A stretch of DNA of 64,000 nucleotides from positions 23,398-87,397 of the forward strand of contig DAIOGK010000013.1 of assembly GCA_036745275.1 (NCBI GenBank), written 5' to 3'. Positions 19,151 through 28,087 of this stretch are shown piece by piece. The first letter of the stretch is position 1, and each line of letters starts with the position of its first letter. The notes below the pieces were generated by a model. That model made no database searches and was not told the DNA's origin. It worked only from the letters and a program-made list of their open reading frames with translations. The translations under genes and the position numbers were made by a program. Origin of the DNA: JAIUNP01 sp020161975 (GTDB lineage Bacteria; Pseudomonadota; Alphaproteobacteria; Rhizobiales; Beijerinckiaceae).

Positions 19151-20341
19151 TCAGCCCGGACGATGGCCGTGCGAGAGCGCCGCCATCACGCCGCGGATTT
19201 CTGCAAGGCCGCGCAGGCGCCCGATCGCGGAATAGCCCGGGAAGGCGCCCTTGCCGATATCGTCGAGCATCTCGTGCCCGTGATCCGGTCGCAGCGGGAT
19301 CTGCCAGTGGGCTGCTCCGGCGGCCTTGCGTCGACGCTCTTCGGTCAAGAGCACCTCGATCAGCGCCACCATGTCGGTATCTCCGCCAAGATGGTCGGCC
19401 TCCATGAACGAGCCGTCGGGGTCTCTGGCGACATTTCTCAGATGCGCAAACCAGATGCGATGCGCCACAGCCCTTGCAATGGCCGGAACATCGTTGGTGG
19501 GATGTGCCCCGAGCGAGCCGGAGCAGAGCGTGATGCCGTTGGCGGGGCTGTCCACCATGGCGAGGATCGTGGCAAGATCATCGCCGGTTGAAACGACGCG
19601 GGCGAGACCGAACAGCGGACGCGGCGGATCATCGGGATGGATGCAAAGGTTGACACCAACCTCTTCGGCAGTCGGCACCACGGCCTTGAGGAAGCGGGCG
19701 AGATTGCCCCGGAGGGTTGTGGCATCCATGCCCTTGTAGCGGTCGAGCAGCCGGCGAAAACCCGAAATGTCATAACGGTCATAGGCACCGGGCAGACCGG
19801 CGTTGATATTGGCGATCAGCCGCGTCCGGTCAGCCTCGGTCGAGGTATCGAACCAGGCGCGGGCGCGTCTGAGAACGTCCTCGCTAATGCCGTCCGTCGC
19901 GCCCGGACGCTCCAGCAGAAGCCAGTCGAAGGCGACATACTCATGCAGGTTGAAGCGCAAGGCGCGCGCCCCGCTCGCCGTGACATAGTCAAGCTGCGTC
20001 CGCGTCCAGTCGAGTACGGGCATGAAGTTGTAGCAGACGGTGCGGATGCCGCAGGCAGCGAGATTGCGCAGTGACTGGCGATAGGCGTCGAAAATCGGTT
20101 CAAGGTCACCCTCGCCCAGTTTCACGCGCTCATGCACGGGCAGGCTTTCCACCACTGACCAGCGAAGGCCGAGGCCCGGCGCAGCGATTTCGGCCTTGCG
20201 CTTCTCAATCTCCTCGACGCTCCAGATAACGCCATAGGGGATGTGATGCAGGGCGGTGACGATGCCGGTTGCGCCCGCCTGCCGGGCATCATGCAGCGTC
20301 ACCACATCGTCGGGACCGAACCAGCGCCAGGTCTGTTCCAT
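19151..20341 (-). CDS. uxuA: Mannonate dehydratase
   Basis: A 396-residue UxuA-family TIM-barrel protein. It begins MEQTWRWFGPDDVVTLHDAR and contains CYNFMPVLDWTRT, LCIHPDDPPRPLFGL and HLRNV, which carry the metal-binding His/Asp/Cys residues of the family. It dehydrates D-mannonate to 2-keto-3-deoxygluconate in hexuronate degradation. No uxuB, uxaC or transporter is adjacent, so it stands apart from a full hexuronate cluster. GGAG about 10 bases before the ATG is the likely SD. A TTGACA-like element on its strand at 20419-20424 lacks a convincing -10. Confidence 0.94.
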   Translation of the reverse strand: MEQTWRWFGPDDVVTLHDARQAGATGIVTALHHIPYGVIWSVEEIEKRKAEIAAPGLGLRWSVVESLPVHERVKLGEGDLEPIFDAYRQSLRNLAACGIRTVCYNFMPVLDWTRTQLDYVTASGARALRFNLHEYVAFDWLLLERPGATDGISEDVLRRARAWFDTSTEADRTRLIANINAGLPGAYDRYDISGFRRLLDRYKGMDATTLRGNLARFLKAVVPTAEEVGVNLCIHPDDPPRPLFGLARVVSTGDDLATILAMVDSPANGITLCSGSLGAHPTNDVPAIARAVAHRIWFAHLRNVARDPDGSFMEADHLGGDTDMVALIEVLLTEERRRKAAGAAHWQIPLRPDHGHEMLDDIGKGAFPGYSAIGRLRGLAEIRGVMAALSHGHRPG

Positions 20342-20390
20342 GGGGGCGTTCTCCTGTGATCAGCCGGCTTCTCACGAACCGAACGGATGT

Positions 20391-20450
20391 GCCTGGGGTC
20401 ACACGGCCCGCGCAGATCTGTCAAGTCATCATACAAATGGCCTGGGGTCA
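20391..20450. repeat. Direct repeat GCCTGGGGTCA flanking the uxuA upstream region
   Basis: Two identical 11-base copies lie at 20391-20401 and 20440-20450, 49 bases apart, in the gap between uxuA and arfB. They bracket a TGTCAAGTCATCATACAA segment that resembles GntR-type operator halves. The copies might be operator half-sites or a duplication scar. Confidence 0.35.
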
Positions 20451-20876
20451 GTGATCGGTGGAAGGCTTGCCACTGCGCAGCTTTTTTATGCCGGCGCGAC
20501 CCTTCTTTTCGGTCAGCCGCCGTTCCTGCGAGGCTTTGGTGGGTTTGGTTGCCCGACGTTTGGGCGGTGGCGGCTTGGCGGCCTCGGCGATCAGCCCCGC
20601 GAGTCGGTCGCGCGCATCCTGCCGGTTCATCTCCTGCGTCCGGAAGCGGTCGGCGATCAACACGAGCACACCGTCCTTGGTGAGGCGCTTGCCGGCGAGC
20701 GTCATCAGCCGCAGTGCGACGGCGTCGGGCAGGGACCGCGAGCGGCGCACGTCAAAGCGCAACTGAACGGCGCTCGCAACCTTGTTCACATTCTGCCCGC
20801 CGGGGCCGGAGGCGCGGACGAAGCTCTCCTCGATCTCGGCGTCTTCGATGGTGATGGTGTCGGTGATCTGGAGCAT
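20448..20876 (-). CDS. arfB: Alternative ribosome-rescue peptidyl-tRNA hydrolase ArfB (YaeJ-like)
   Basis: A 142-residue protein with the class I release-factor GGQ motif (residues 26-28 in RASGPGGQNVNKVAS) but no codon-recognition domains, followed by a long Lys/Arg-rich tail (KPPPPKRRATKPTKASQERR onward). That tail enters the empty mRNA channel, so ArfB frees stalled ribosomes without a stop codon. It starts at ATG 20876, sharing one base with the TGA of the upstream dehydrogenase gene, so the two are translationally coupled. Confidence 0.93.
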   Translation of the reverse strand: MLQITDTITIEDAEIEESFVRASGPGGQNVNKVASAVQLRFDVRRSRSLPDAVALRLMTLAGKRLTKDGVLVLIADRFRTQEMNRQDARDRLAGLIAEAAKPPPPKRRATKPTKASQERRLTEKKGRAGIKKLRSGKPSTDH

Positions 20877-21835
20877 CAATAGCCCCTCTTCGGATCGATC
20901 AGGTTCTTCAACGGTAGCCCTGCCTCGAAACGGTGGATCTCGGCCACAGCACCGGCAACCACGGCATCCGGGGTTGAATCAGCGGCGTTATGCGGGGTCA
21001 GGATCACGGTCTCCATGCCCCAGAGCGGACTTGCCTCAGGCAACGGTTCGGTTGTGAAAACGTCAAGCGAAGCGGCCCGGAGCGTGCCATCGCCGAGTGC
21101 CACAATGAGCTCGTCCTCCCGCACGGTATCGCCCCGCCCGGCGTTGATGAACACCGGCGGGCCGAAGGCTCCATCCCGGTGCAATGCGCGGAAGACGGTT
21201 GTACCGATCAGCCCGCGCGTCTCCGGCGTGGAGGGCAGCAACGAGACGAGAATGTCCGTCTGGGCCAGGAAGGGACCGAGCCCCGCTTCGCCCGCGTGGG
21301 TCTCGAAGGCAAGGCTGCCACGCGCCGTCCGGCTCCAGCCGATGACGCGGAAACCGAGCGCGGCGAGTCCCGCCGCTGCGGCCTGCCCCAGAACGCCAAT
21401 GCCGAGCAGCCCCACGGTCACCTCGCGTGCTGCCGGCATGGGAGAGCCCTTCCATCGCCGCGCCCGCTGATGCATCGCCGCTTCTGGCATCCGCCGAAGA
21501 TGCATCAAGGCGTGGAGCACGACATATTCGACCATGCGCCCGGTCAGGTCCGGATCGACAACGCGGCTGATGGGCACGCCGGCGGGCGGTTTCGCCCTGA
21601 GGATGTGGTCAACGCCGGCCCCGGCCGAAGCGATCAGCAACGGATACGGGGTTGCGGCGAGCACCTCAGCGGATGGCTTCCAGCAGAAGAGATGGTAACG
21701 GGCCGGGCGTTCCGCCCCGCACTCGGCCTGCGTAAGGATTGTCCGCCCCGGCAAGAGTGCGCGGAACCGTGCCACCCACGGCTCGGCCTTCCAGCCGGTC
21801 AGGGCGACGACAATGGCGGGTTTGGCTTCCGGCAT
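20876..21835 (-). CDS. D-2-hydroxyacid dehydrogenase (glyoxylate/hydroxypyruvate reductase A-like)
   Basis: A 319-residue NAD(P)-dependent 2-hydroxyacid dehydrogenase. The Rossmann motif reads TVGLLGIGVLGQAAAAGL; catalytic Arg (NAGRGDTVREDEL), Glu (VFTTEPLPEASPLW) and His (VILTPHNAA) are visible. The layout, with GAGVDHIL early and LPSTPETRGLIG, fits the GhrA subgroup that reduces glyoxylate or hydroxypyruvate. ATG 21835 is preferred over the open frame to 21913 because GGATG lies upstream and the family starts with short AIVVALTGW-like strands. It is coupled to arfB downstream and divergent from the adenine deaminase gene. Confidence 0.85.
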   Translation of the reverse strand: MPEAKPAIVVALTGWKAEPWVARFRALLPGRTILTQAECGAERPARYHLFCWKPSAEVLAATPYPLLIASAGAGVDHILRAKPPAGVPISRVVDPDLTGRMVEYVVLHALMHLRRMPEAAMHQRARRWKGSPMPAAREVTVGLLGIGVLGQAAAAGLAALGFRVIGWSRTARGSLAFETHAGEAGLGPFLAQTDILVSLLPSTPETRGLIGTTVFRALHRDGAFGPPVFINAGRGDTVREDELIVALGDGTLRAASLDVFTTEPLPEASPLWGMETVILTPHNAADSTPDAVVAGAVAEIHRFEAGLPLKNLIDPKRGY

Positions 21836-21900
21836 GATGAAACATCCTTCTGCCCGATGCGGGGTCCATGCTACCCAGTGCTTTAGCATGGAGAGTGAAG

Positions 21901-23619
21901 ATGCGCGCAACACTGGAACGCAGGATTGATCAGGGGCGTGGCGTGGAACCCGCCGATGTCGTCATCCGTAACGGTCGCTTCCTCGATATCGCGACTGGCG
22001 CCCTGGTGGAATCGGATATTGCCATCACAGGCGATACGATCACCGGCACCTTCGGCAGTTATGAGGGGCGGGAAATCATCGACGCGGGCGGCCGCATCAT
22101 CGTGCCCGGCTTCATCGACACCCACACCCATGTGGAATCCTCGCTGCTGACGCCCGAGCATTTTGACGAATGCATCCTGCCCTATGGCGTTACGACCGTG
22201 ATCTGCGATCCGCATGAGATTGCCAATGTTATTGGCGCCGAGGGCATCCGCTATTTCCTCGACAGCGCCGAGACGCTGGTGATGGATTTGCGCGTGAACC
22301 TGTCGAGCTGCGTTCCCGCCACCCATCTTGAAACGGCGGGCGCAAGGCTCGATGCTGCCGATCTTCTGGCGCTCGCGGACCACCCCAAGGTCATTGGCCT
22401 TGCCGAATTCATGAATTTCCCCGGGGTACTGCACAAAGATCCGGTCTGCATGGAAAAGCTCGCGGCTTTTGCCGGAGGGCACATTGACGGCCACGCGCCA
22501 CTGCTGCGCGGGCGCGATCTCAACGGCTACCTTGCCGCCGGCATCCGCACGGATCACGAATGCACCAGCGCAGATGAAGCCCGCGAGAAACTGTCAAAAG
22601 GCATGAACATCCTGATCCGTGAAGGCTCGGTCTCAAAGGATCTGCACGCCCTTGCGCCCATGTTGACAGAACGTTCCGCGCCCTTCTGTGCCTTCTGCAC
22701 CGATGACCGCAATCCCCTCGATGTTGCCGAGGAAGGCCATCTCGATTTCCTGATCCGAACGGCCATCAGCCTTGGCGTTCCGGTTCTGGCGGCCTACTGC
22801 GCGGCAAGCTGGTCCGCCGCGCGCATCTTCGGGTTGATGGATCGCGGCATGATCGCGCCGGGCTGGCGTGCCGATCTCGTGTTGCTCGATGGTCCGCTGG
22901 AAACGTGCCGTGTGGCAGATGTGATCGCCGGCGGGCGTGCGGTAACGCCCGAACGCTTTGCCGCGCGCCGCACGATCAGGCCGGTTGGTCGCCGCAGCAT
23001 GAAGGCGCGGACGGTCAAGGTCGCGGACATGGCGGTACCGGCACGGAACGGGGAGACACCCGTCATCGGTGTTGTGCCCGGCCGGATCATTACCGACCGC
23101 CTGTCGCTGAATCTGCCGCAGAATAATGGCGAGGCGCAGGTCGATCCAGCGCAGGACGTGGTGAAGGTCGTGGTTGTGGAGCGCCATGGCCGCTCGCACA
23201 ACGGCGAAGGCATAGGGCGGGGGTTCGTCAAGGGCTTCGGCATGAAGCGCGGAGCCATCGCCTCGTCCGTGGGCCATGACAGCCACAACATCTGCGTTGT
23301 CGGTGCCGACGATACGGATATGGCGCTGGCGGCCAACCGGCTTGGCGAGATTGAAGGCGGCTTCGTCGTGGCCGAAGGCGGCAGGATTCTGGCCGAGCTT
23401 CCGCTACCGGTCGCCGGATTGATGAGCCTTGAGGGCAAGGACGCGGTGCGCGAGCAGCTTGTCGTGTTACGCCGGGCCGCGAAAAGTCTTGGCGTGACGC
23501 TCGCCGAGCCGTTCCTTCAGGTTGCCTTCCTGCCCTTGCCGGTCATTCCGCACCTGAAGATCAGCGACAAGGGGCTTGTGGATGTGGACCGGTTTGAACT
23601 GATCGGCGAGGGCCCCTGA
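21901..23619 (+). CDS. ade: Adenine deaminase
   Basis: A 572-residue amidohydrolase. The metal-binding motif is GFIDTHTHVESSLLTPEHF, followed by GVTTVICDPHEIANVIG, a GHAP His region (HIDGHAPLL), TDHECT, and the C-terminal adenine deaminase domain with VGHDSHNICVVGADDTDM. It hydrolyses adenine to hypoxanthine and ammonia in purine salvage. ATG 21901 is chosen for its GGAG SD at good spacing; the frame is open to ATG 21868. It appears monocistronic. Confidence 0.95.
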   Translation: MRATLERRIDQGRGVEPADVVIRNGRFLDIATGALVESDIAITGDTITGTFGSYEGREIIDAGGRIIVPGFIDTHTHVESSLLTPEHFDECILPYGVTTVICDPHEIANVIGAEGIRYFLDSAETLVMDLRVNLSSCVPATHLETAGARLDAADLLALADHPKVIGLAEFMNFPGVLHKDPVCMEKLAAFAGGHIDGHAPLLRGRDLNGYLAAGIRTDHECTSADEAREKLSKGMNILIREGSVSKDLHALAPMLTERSAPFCAFCTDDRNPLDVAEEGHLDFLIRTAISLGVPVLAAYCAASWSAARIFGLMDRGMIAPGWRADLVLLDGPLETCRVADVIAGGRAVTPERFAARRTIRPVGRRSMKARTVKVADMAVPARNGETPVIGVVPGRIITDRLSLNLPQNNGEAQVDPAQDVVKVVVVERHGRSHNGEGIGRGFVKGFGMKRGAIASSVGHDSHNICVVGADDTDMALAANRLGEIEGGFVVAEGGRILAELPLPVAGLMSLEGKDAVREQLVVLRRAAKSLGVTLAEPFLQVAFLPLPVIPHLKISDKGLVDVDRFELIGEGP

Positions 23620-23730
23620 AATTTCGTGAGAAGAGGGGCTGGTTTTCGCCACGATCATGCGCATCTAATGCACCGTCTGCATCCGGCAGGGCGATTGCCG
23701 TCCCCGGCGGCGACATAAAGGGAGAGATCC

Positions 23731-24444
23731 ATGACCCCGCAAGAGCGCGAGGTAATCAATTCCATCTTTGAAAGGCTGAAGGCCGCCGCCAACCAGCCGC
23801 GCGACCCCGAGGCCGAGCGCTATATCGCCGGCCTGGTTGCCCAGCAGCCTTATGCCACCTATGCACTGGCCCAGTCGGTTTATGTGCAGGAACAGGCACT
23901 GACCAATCTCCAGGCCGAGATTGATGGTCTGCGCGGGGAAGTCGCGAGGCTTCAGCAGGCGGCGCAAGCCGCTCAGCCGCAGTCCGGTGGCTTCCTTTCC
24001 GGCATTTTCGGTGGTGGTGCCAGGCCGCAGGCTCCCGCGCCGCAGCAAGCACCCTGGGGTGGCCAGCCCCAGCGTGGAATGCCGATGCAACAACAGGCCC
24101 CGCAGGGCGGGCCATGGGGCGGTGCGCCCCAGCAGCCTGCGCAGGCAGGCCCCTGGGGCCGGCAGGCGGAAGCCCAGCAGCCGCAGCGTGGCGGTTTCCT
24201 TGGTTCCGCGCTGACGACCGCGGCCGGCGTTGCAGGCGGCATGGTGGTCGGCAACATGCTGATGAATGCCTTCAAGGGCCCCGGCGCCGGGGCGCCCCAG
24301 TCCGCATCGTCGGATTTCCAGCCCATGAACCAGCCCACCGATCAGTCGTCGTTCGACGACCAGCGGATGCTGGATCAGGCCGAAGCCTATGACGCCGGGT
24401 ATGATGACGGCGGCGAGGACGATAGCGGCAGCTACGAGGCCTGA
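23731..24444 (+). CDS. DUF2076-type protein, Gln/Pro/Gly-rich
   Basis: A 237-residue protein. An N-terminal helical part (TPQEREVINSIFERLKAAA, with RYIAGLVAQQPYATYALAQSV) and a coiled-coil-like heptad stretch (LQAEIDGLRGEVARLQQAA) are followed by low-complexity repeats of Gln, Pro, Gly and Trp (PWGG, QQAPQGG). A hydrophobic GFLGSALTTAAGVAGGMVVGNML segment and an acidic tail (YDDGGEDDSGSYE) end the protein. This is the DUF2076 pattern; the function is unknown, and an envelope-associated role is only suggested by the hydrophobic segment. A strong GGGAGAG SD precedes the ATG and a strong hairpin terminator follows the stop. Confidence 0.8.
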   Translation: MTPQEREVINSIFERLKAAANQPRDPEAERYIAGLVAQQPYATYALAQSVYVQEQALTNLQAEIDGLRGEVARLQQAAQAAQPQSGGFLSGIFGGGARPQAPAPQQAPWGGQPQRGMPMQQQAPQGGPWGGAPQQPAQAGPWGRQAEAQQPQRGGFLGSALTTAAGVAGGMVVGNMLMNAFKGPGAGAPQSASSDFQPMNQPTDQSSFDDQRMLDQAEAYDAGYDDGGEDDSGSYEA

Positions 24445-24459
24445 TAGCGCGAACGAATG

Positions 24460-24494
24460 AAAACCCGCCCGGATGGAAATCCGGGCGGGTTTTT
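24460..24494. terminator. Bidirectional rho-independent terminator
   Basis: AAAACCCGCCCGGA (24460-24473) pairs perfectly with its complement at 24480-24493 around a 6-base loop, with A- and T-rich ends on both sides. It can end transcripts of the DUF2076 gene (plus) and the L,D-transpeptidase gene (minus). Confidence 0.9.
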
Positions 24495-24518
24495 CATGTT
24501 TCGACGGTCCGCGAATGC

Positions 24519-25241
24519 CTACATCACCACAACCTTCGCCCCCACCCGCACGCGCTCGTAAAGATCGCTGACATCCTCGTTGCGAAGGCGGATGCACCCG
24601 GAGGAAACGGCCTGCCCGATGGTGGAGGGCTCATTGGTGCCATGGATGCGATAGAGCGAGGAACCAAGATAAAGCGCCCGGGCGCCGAGCGGATTATCGG
24701 GGCCGCCGGCCATGAACCTTGGCAGGTCAGGACGGCGTTTCAGCATTTCCGGCGGCGGCGTCCAGTTCGGCCATTCGGCCTTGCGCGTCACCGACTTCAC
24801 TCCCGCCCATTCAAAGCCGGGCCGACCGACGCCGATGCCGTAACGCAGCGCCTTGCCGTCATCCTGTACGAGATAGAGATAGCGGTTCGGGGTGTCGATG
24901 ATGATGGTCCCGGCGCGGTGCGACGAGGGATAGCTGACGACCTGGCGTTCATAGCGGCCGTCAAATCCGCCCACCTGCGGCATGGGCGCAAGGCCACCCT
25001 GAACCGGACGTACTGCCGGCTGATACTGCTCATCGGGCAGTGGCGCAGCCACCTGCGTTGCATAGCGAGGCGAAATAGCTGGCGACTGATAGGTGGGCGC
25101 CGCACGGCCCGAATTGCCGGTTACCAGGAATTCGATGAAGCCGCCGCCCAGATTGCTGCTCTGCCGAGGGTCGGCGGAAGCAGCCCCGGTGAGTGCCGCA
25201 GCGGCGGCGAACGATAATGCCAGACGTGACACAAGACCCAT
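24519..25241 (-). CDS. Secreted L,D-transpeptidase (YkuD/ErfK family)
   Basis: A 240-residue exported protein. The signal peptide (MGLVSRLALSFAAAAALTGAASA, cut likely after ASA) is followed by a Pro/Gln-rich linker of about 80 residues and a YkuD domain. Its signature is visible: His200 in IHGTNEP and the nucleophile Cys216 in SSGCIRL. Such enzymes form 3-3 peptidoglycan cross-links or attach proteins to the wall in the periplasm. ATG 25241 is preferred over the open frame to 25301 because it places the signal peptide at the N-terminus; the SD is weak. An AT-rich 216-base gap to trpB should hold its promoter. Confidence 0.92.
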   Translation of the reverse strand: MGLVSRLALSFAAAAALTGAASADPRQSSNLGGGFIEFLVTGNSGRAAPTYQSPAISPRYATQVAAPLPDEQYQPAVRPVQGGLAPMPQVGGFDGRYERQVVSYPSSHRAGTIIIDTPNRYLYLVQDDGKALRYGIGVGRPGFEWAGVKSVTRKAEWPNWTPPPEMLKRRPDLPRFMAGGPDNPLGARALYLGSSLYRIHGTNEPSTIGQAVSSGCIRLRNEDVSDLYERVRVGAKVVVM

Positions 25242-25457
25242 GACGCTACCCGATCCATTGCCAGAAAATGAGAGGGCCGGAAGACCGGGCCCGTGCGGCA
25301 ACGCTGGGCGTCAAACGAAATGGAAAGGTTAATTCAACAGGCCCGGTTTAGGGATTTACAGAAAGCTAACGCTGTTCGCTAATTCAAGGAAAACAGCGGC
25401 TTAGCAGAACTGGTAAACGGTTGACGGCTTCTTAGGGATAACCGGCGGTTAACGCCC

Positions 25458-26672
25458 TTACATGCCGCCGAGATGCTCGGCGACCGTGAAGATATCCTTG
25501 TCGCCACGCCCCGAAACATTGACGACCATCAGATGGTCCTTCGGTTTTTGCGGGGCAAGCTTTTCCGCAAGCGCCAGCGCATGGGCCGATTCGAGCGCCG
25601 GAATGATACCCTCCAGCCGCGAACAGGTCTGGAAGGCCGAGAGAGCCTCATCGTCTGTGATCGGCAGATAGGTGACCCGCCCGCTATCGAACAGAAATGC
25701 GTGTTCGGGGCCGACACCCGGATAGTCGAGCCCAGCCGAGATCGAATGCGCATCCGCGATCTGCCCATCACCATCCATCAGGAGATAGGTGCGGTTTCCA
25801 TGCAGCACACCCGGCTTGCCTCCGGACATGGAGGCCGCATGTTGACCGCTGGCGATGCCATGGCCCGCCGCCTCGACGCCATAAACCTCGACATCGGGAT
25901 CATCAAGGAAGGGATGGAACAGGCCGATGGCGTTCGAGCCGCCCCCGACCGCGGCAACGAGACTGTCCGGCAGCCGGCCCTCGGCTTCCAGCATCTGCTG
26001 GCGCGTCTCGATGCCGATCACCGCCTGGAAATCGCGGACCATGGCCGGATAAGGGTGAGGTCCCGCCACCGTGCCAATGCAGTAGAAGGTGTTCTCGACA
26101 TTCGTCACCCAATCGCGCAGGGCTTCGTTCATCGCGTCTTTCAGTGTCTTTGAGCCGGACTGGACCGGAATGACCTCGGCCCCCAGCATCCGCATCCGGA
26201 AGACATTCGGCTTTTGCCGCTCAACGTCGACAGCGCCCATGTAGACCACGCACTGAAGGCCATAGCGCGCGCAGAGCGTGGCCGTGGCAACGCCGTGCTG
26301 CCCGGCGCCCGTCTCTGCAATGATCCGCGTCTTGCCCATGCGCAGGGCCAGAAGGATCTGGCCGAGCACGTTGTTCACCTTGTGCGCGCCGGTGTGGTTC
26401 AGCTCCTCGCGCTTGAAATAGACCTTTGCGCCGCCAAAATGCCGCGTGAACCGCTCTGCGAAATAGAGCGGCGAGGGGCGGCCGATGTAGGTCTTGCCCA
26501 TCTCGACCATCTCGCGCTGGAAGGCAGGGTCGTTGCGCGCCTCTGCATAGGCCCGCTCAAGGTCAAGAATCACCGGCATCAAGGTTTCGGCGACAAAGCG
26601 CCCACCGAACAGGCCAAAGAAACCGCGCTCGTCGGGGCCGGTGCGGAAGGAGTTGCGGGTCTTCGCGGTCAT
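25458..26672 (-). CDS. trpB: Tryptophan synthase beta subunit
   Basis: A 404-residue PLP enzyme. The PLP lysine is Lys98 in NHTGAHKVNN; GGGSNAIG is the phosphate-binding loop, and ETGAGQHGVATA and the C-terminal SGRGDKD are diagnostic. It condenses indole with serine. ATG 26672 has AGGA upstream and gives the normal TrpB N-terminus; the frame is open to 26822. It lies 49 bases downstream of trpF. The trpA partner is separated by about 9 kb. Confidence 0.97.
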   Translation of the reverse strand: MTAKTRNSFRTGPDERGFFGLFGGRFVAETLMPVILDLERAYAEARNDPAFQREMVEMGKTYIGRPSPLYFAERFTRHFGGAKVYFKREELNHTGAHKVNNVLGQILLALRMGKTRIIAETGAGQHGVATATLCARYGLQCVVYMGAVDVERQKPNVFRMRMLGAEVIPVQSGSKTLKDAMNEALRDWVTNVENTFYCIGTVAGPHPYPAMVRDFQAVIGIETRQQMLEAEGRLPDSLVAAVGGGSNAIGLFHPFLDDPDVEVYGVEAAGHGIASGQHAASMSGGKPGVLHGNRTYLLMDGDGQIADAHSISAGLDYPGVGPEHAFLFDSGRVTYLPITDDEALSAFQTCSRLEGIIPALESAHALALAEKLAPQKPKDHLMVVNVSGRGDKDIFTVAEHLGGM

Positions 26673-26721
26673 CTGGCAGGTCCTCGGGTGCGGGCACTCC
26701 CGCAGATCTTGCTGGCTGTCT

Positions 26722-27381
26722 CTACCCCGACGCGCGGACGGCGGCAACAAAGGCGGCGATCTTAGCAACATCCTTGATGCCCGGCGCGGATTCAACGCCT
26801 GAGGAAACGTCGACCCCTGCAAGTCTCAATCCCATGCCACGGATCAGGCGGATGGCCTCGCCAACCGTCTCGGGTGAAAGGCCGCCTGAAAGTATGAAGG
26901 GCAGATCAGGCGGCAACGCAGCAAGAATCGTCCAGTCGAACGGGCGACCATGCCCGCCGGGATAGGCGGCATCCTTCGGGGGCTTGGCATCCAGCAGCAG
27001 CGTCGCGCCCGCCTCCGCGCAGCCAACCGCCGGCCCAAGATCGGCGCTGGTGGCGACGCCGATCGCCTTGAACACCGGACGTCTGGCCGCCGCTACGACG
27101 GCACGGACACGCTCGACCTTTTCCTGCCCGTGCAATTGAAATACGTCGGGCCGGACCACGCGCGCCAGGTCCCCCAGCAGCGCATCATCGGGGTCAACGA
27201 CAAGGGCGACGGTTTTCACCCGACCGGAAACCTGTCGGGTCAGTGCGGCTGCGGCGTCCGGAGAAACGTAACGGGGGCTTTCCGGGTGAAAAACGAAACC
27301 CACGAGATCCGCTCCCGCGCGAATCGCTGCTTCCAGCGTCTCGGGGGTGGAAAGACCGCAGATCTTGACCGGAAGTGTCAC
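26722..27381 (-). CDS. trpF: Phosphoribosylanthranilate isomerase
   Basis: A 219-residue TIM barrel with the N-terminal KICGLSTPETLEAAI segment (catalytic Cys), VGFVFHPESPRYV, VFQLHGQE and the catalytic Asp in the LLLDAKPP region; LSGGLSPETV and GVDVSSGVESAPGIKD close the protein. It isomerises N-(5-phosphoribosyl)anthranilate in tryptophan synthesis. It starts with GTG overlapping the lapA stop (GTGA), so it is translationally coupled to lapA. Confidence 0.96.
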   Translation of the reverse strand: MTLPVKICGLSTPETLEAAIRAGADLVGFVFHPESPRYVSPDAAAALTRQVSGRVKTVALVVDPDDALLGDLARVVRPDVFQLHGQEKVERVRAVVAAARRPVFKAIGVATSADLGPAVGCAEAGATLLLDAKPPKDAAYPGGHGRPFDWTILAALPPDLPFILSGGLSPETVGEAIRLIRGMGLRLAGVDVSSGVESAPGIKDVAKIAAFVAAVRASG

Positions 27382-27728
27382 CGGATCATGGTCGCGGGCA
27401 ACGAGGAGGAGCCTTCGATCCGGGTGGCCGGCGGAATCAATGCCTTGAGGCGTTCAACCTCGGCCTTGGCCTGTTCGGCCTCGCGAATGGCAGCGCGCGC
27501 GGCACGGCGATGCTTGCCCTGTCCGAGCCAGACCGAGACGCCGCCGAAGAGAATGCCGACCATCAGCGCGCCGATCAGGGCGACAAATAATGGCATCGTG
27601 AAGGTATAGGCGCCATCGCTTGTCACAGGGTCGAACGCAACCTGCACAGGTGTCCTGTTGGCGACGGCGAGCAGAATCACGATCACCGCAAGCGGCGCGA
27701 AGAAGAGAATGCGGAACAGTGACGCCAT
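27378..27728 (-). CDS. LapA-domain (DUF1049) inner-membrane protein
   Basis: A 116-residue protein with two membrane segments (ILFFAPLAVIVILLAVA near residues 7-23 and LFVALIGALMVGILFGGVSVW near 47-67) and a charged helical C-terminus (ARAAIREAEQAKAEVERLK). This is the LapA/YciS layout, linked to lipopolysaccharide assembly with LapB in enterobacteria. It sits between ihfB and trpF and has an AGGAG SD. The ihfB-lapA-trpF order is common in alphaproteobacteria. Confidence 0.85.
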   Translation of the reverse strand: MASLFRILFFAPLAVIVILLAVANRTPVQVAFDPVTSDGAYTFTMPLFVALIGALMVGILFGGVSVWLGQGKHRRAARAAIREAEQAKAEVERLKALIPPATRIEGSSSLPATMIR

Positions 27729-27741
27729 GATGCCGCTCCTG

Positions 27742-28047
27742 TTACGACCGGGCGCGCGGTTTCGCCGGCACCTTGTTCAGTCGGACACGCATTTCCTTGC
27801 CGCTCTTGAAGTACGGCACGATCTTTTCCGCCACCGCAACCTTGCTGCCCGTGCGCGGATTGCGACCGACGCGCGCCTCGCGCTGCTTCACGGAAAAGGC
27901 ACCGAAGCCGCGCAACTCAACCCGGTCGCCACGACGAAGGGCATCGACGATCTCATCGAGGATCGCATTGACCATGTTCTCGACGTCGCGCTGGTAGAGA
28001 TGCGGGTTCTGCTCCGCGATCTTCAGCACGAGTTCGGACTTGATCAT
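27742..28047 (-). CDS. ihfB: Integration host factor subunit beta
   Basis: A 101-residue DNABII protein beginning MIKSELVLKIAEQNPHL, with the DRVELRGFGAFSVKQREAR core and the GRNPRTG DNA-intercalating beta arm. IHF bends DNA sharply in replication, recombination and promoter architecture. ATG 28047 has a GGAG SD and the canonical N-terminus; the frame is open far upstream to 28341 but that part is antisense to nothing recognisable and overlaps sppA. It lies between sppA and lapA. Confidence 0.96.
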   Translation of the reverse strand: MIKSELVLKIAEQNPHLYQRDVENMVNAILDEIVDALRRGDRVELRGFGAFSVKQREARVGRNPRTGSKVAVAEKIVPYFKSGKEMRVRLNKVPAKPRARS

Positions 28048-28087
28048 CTCTGGCTCCCGATCGTTAGAGTAACGCTTTGAAAAAGCA

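Noticed and set aside
25242..25457. A trp attenuator or leader peptide between trpB and the L,D-transpeptidase gene
   Set aside because: The region is downstream of trpB, has no Trp-rich small frame and no paired hairpins; it more likely holds the transpeptidase promoter.
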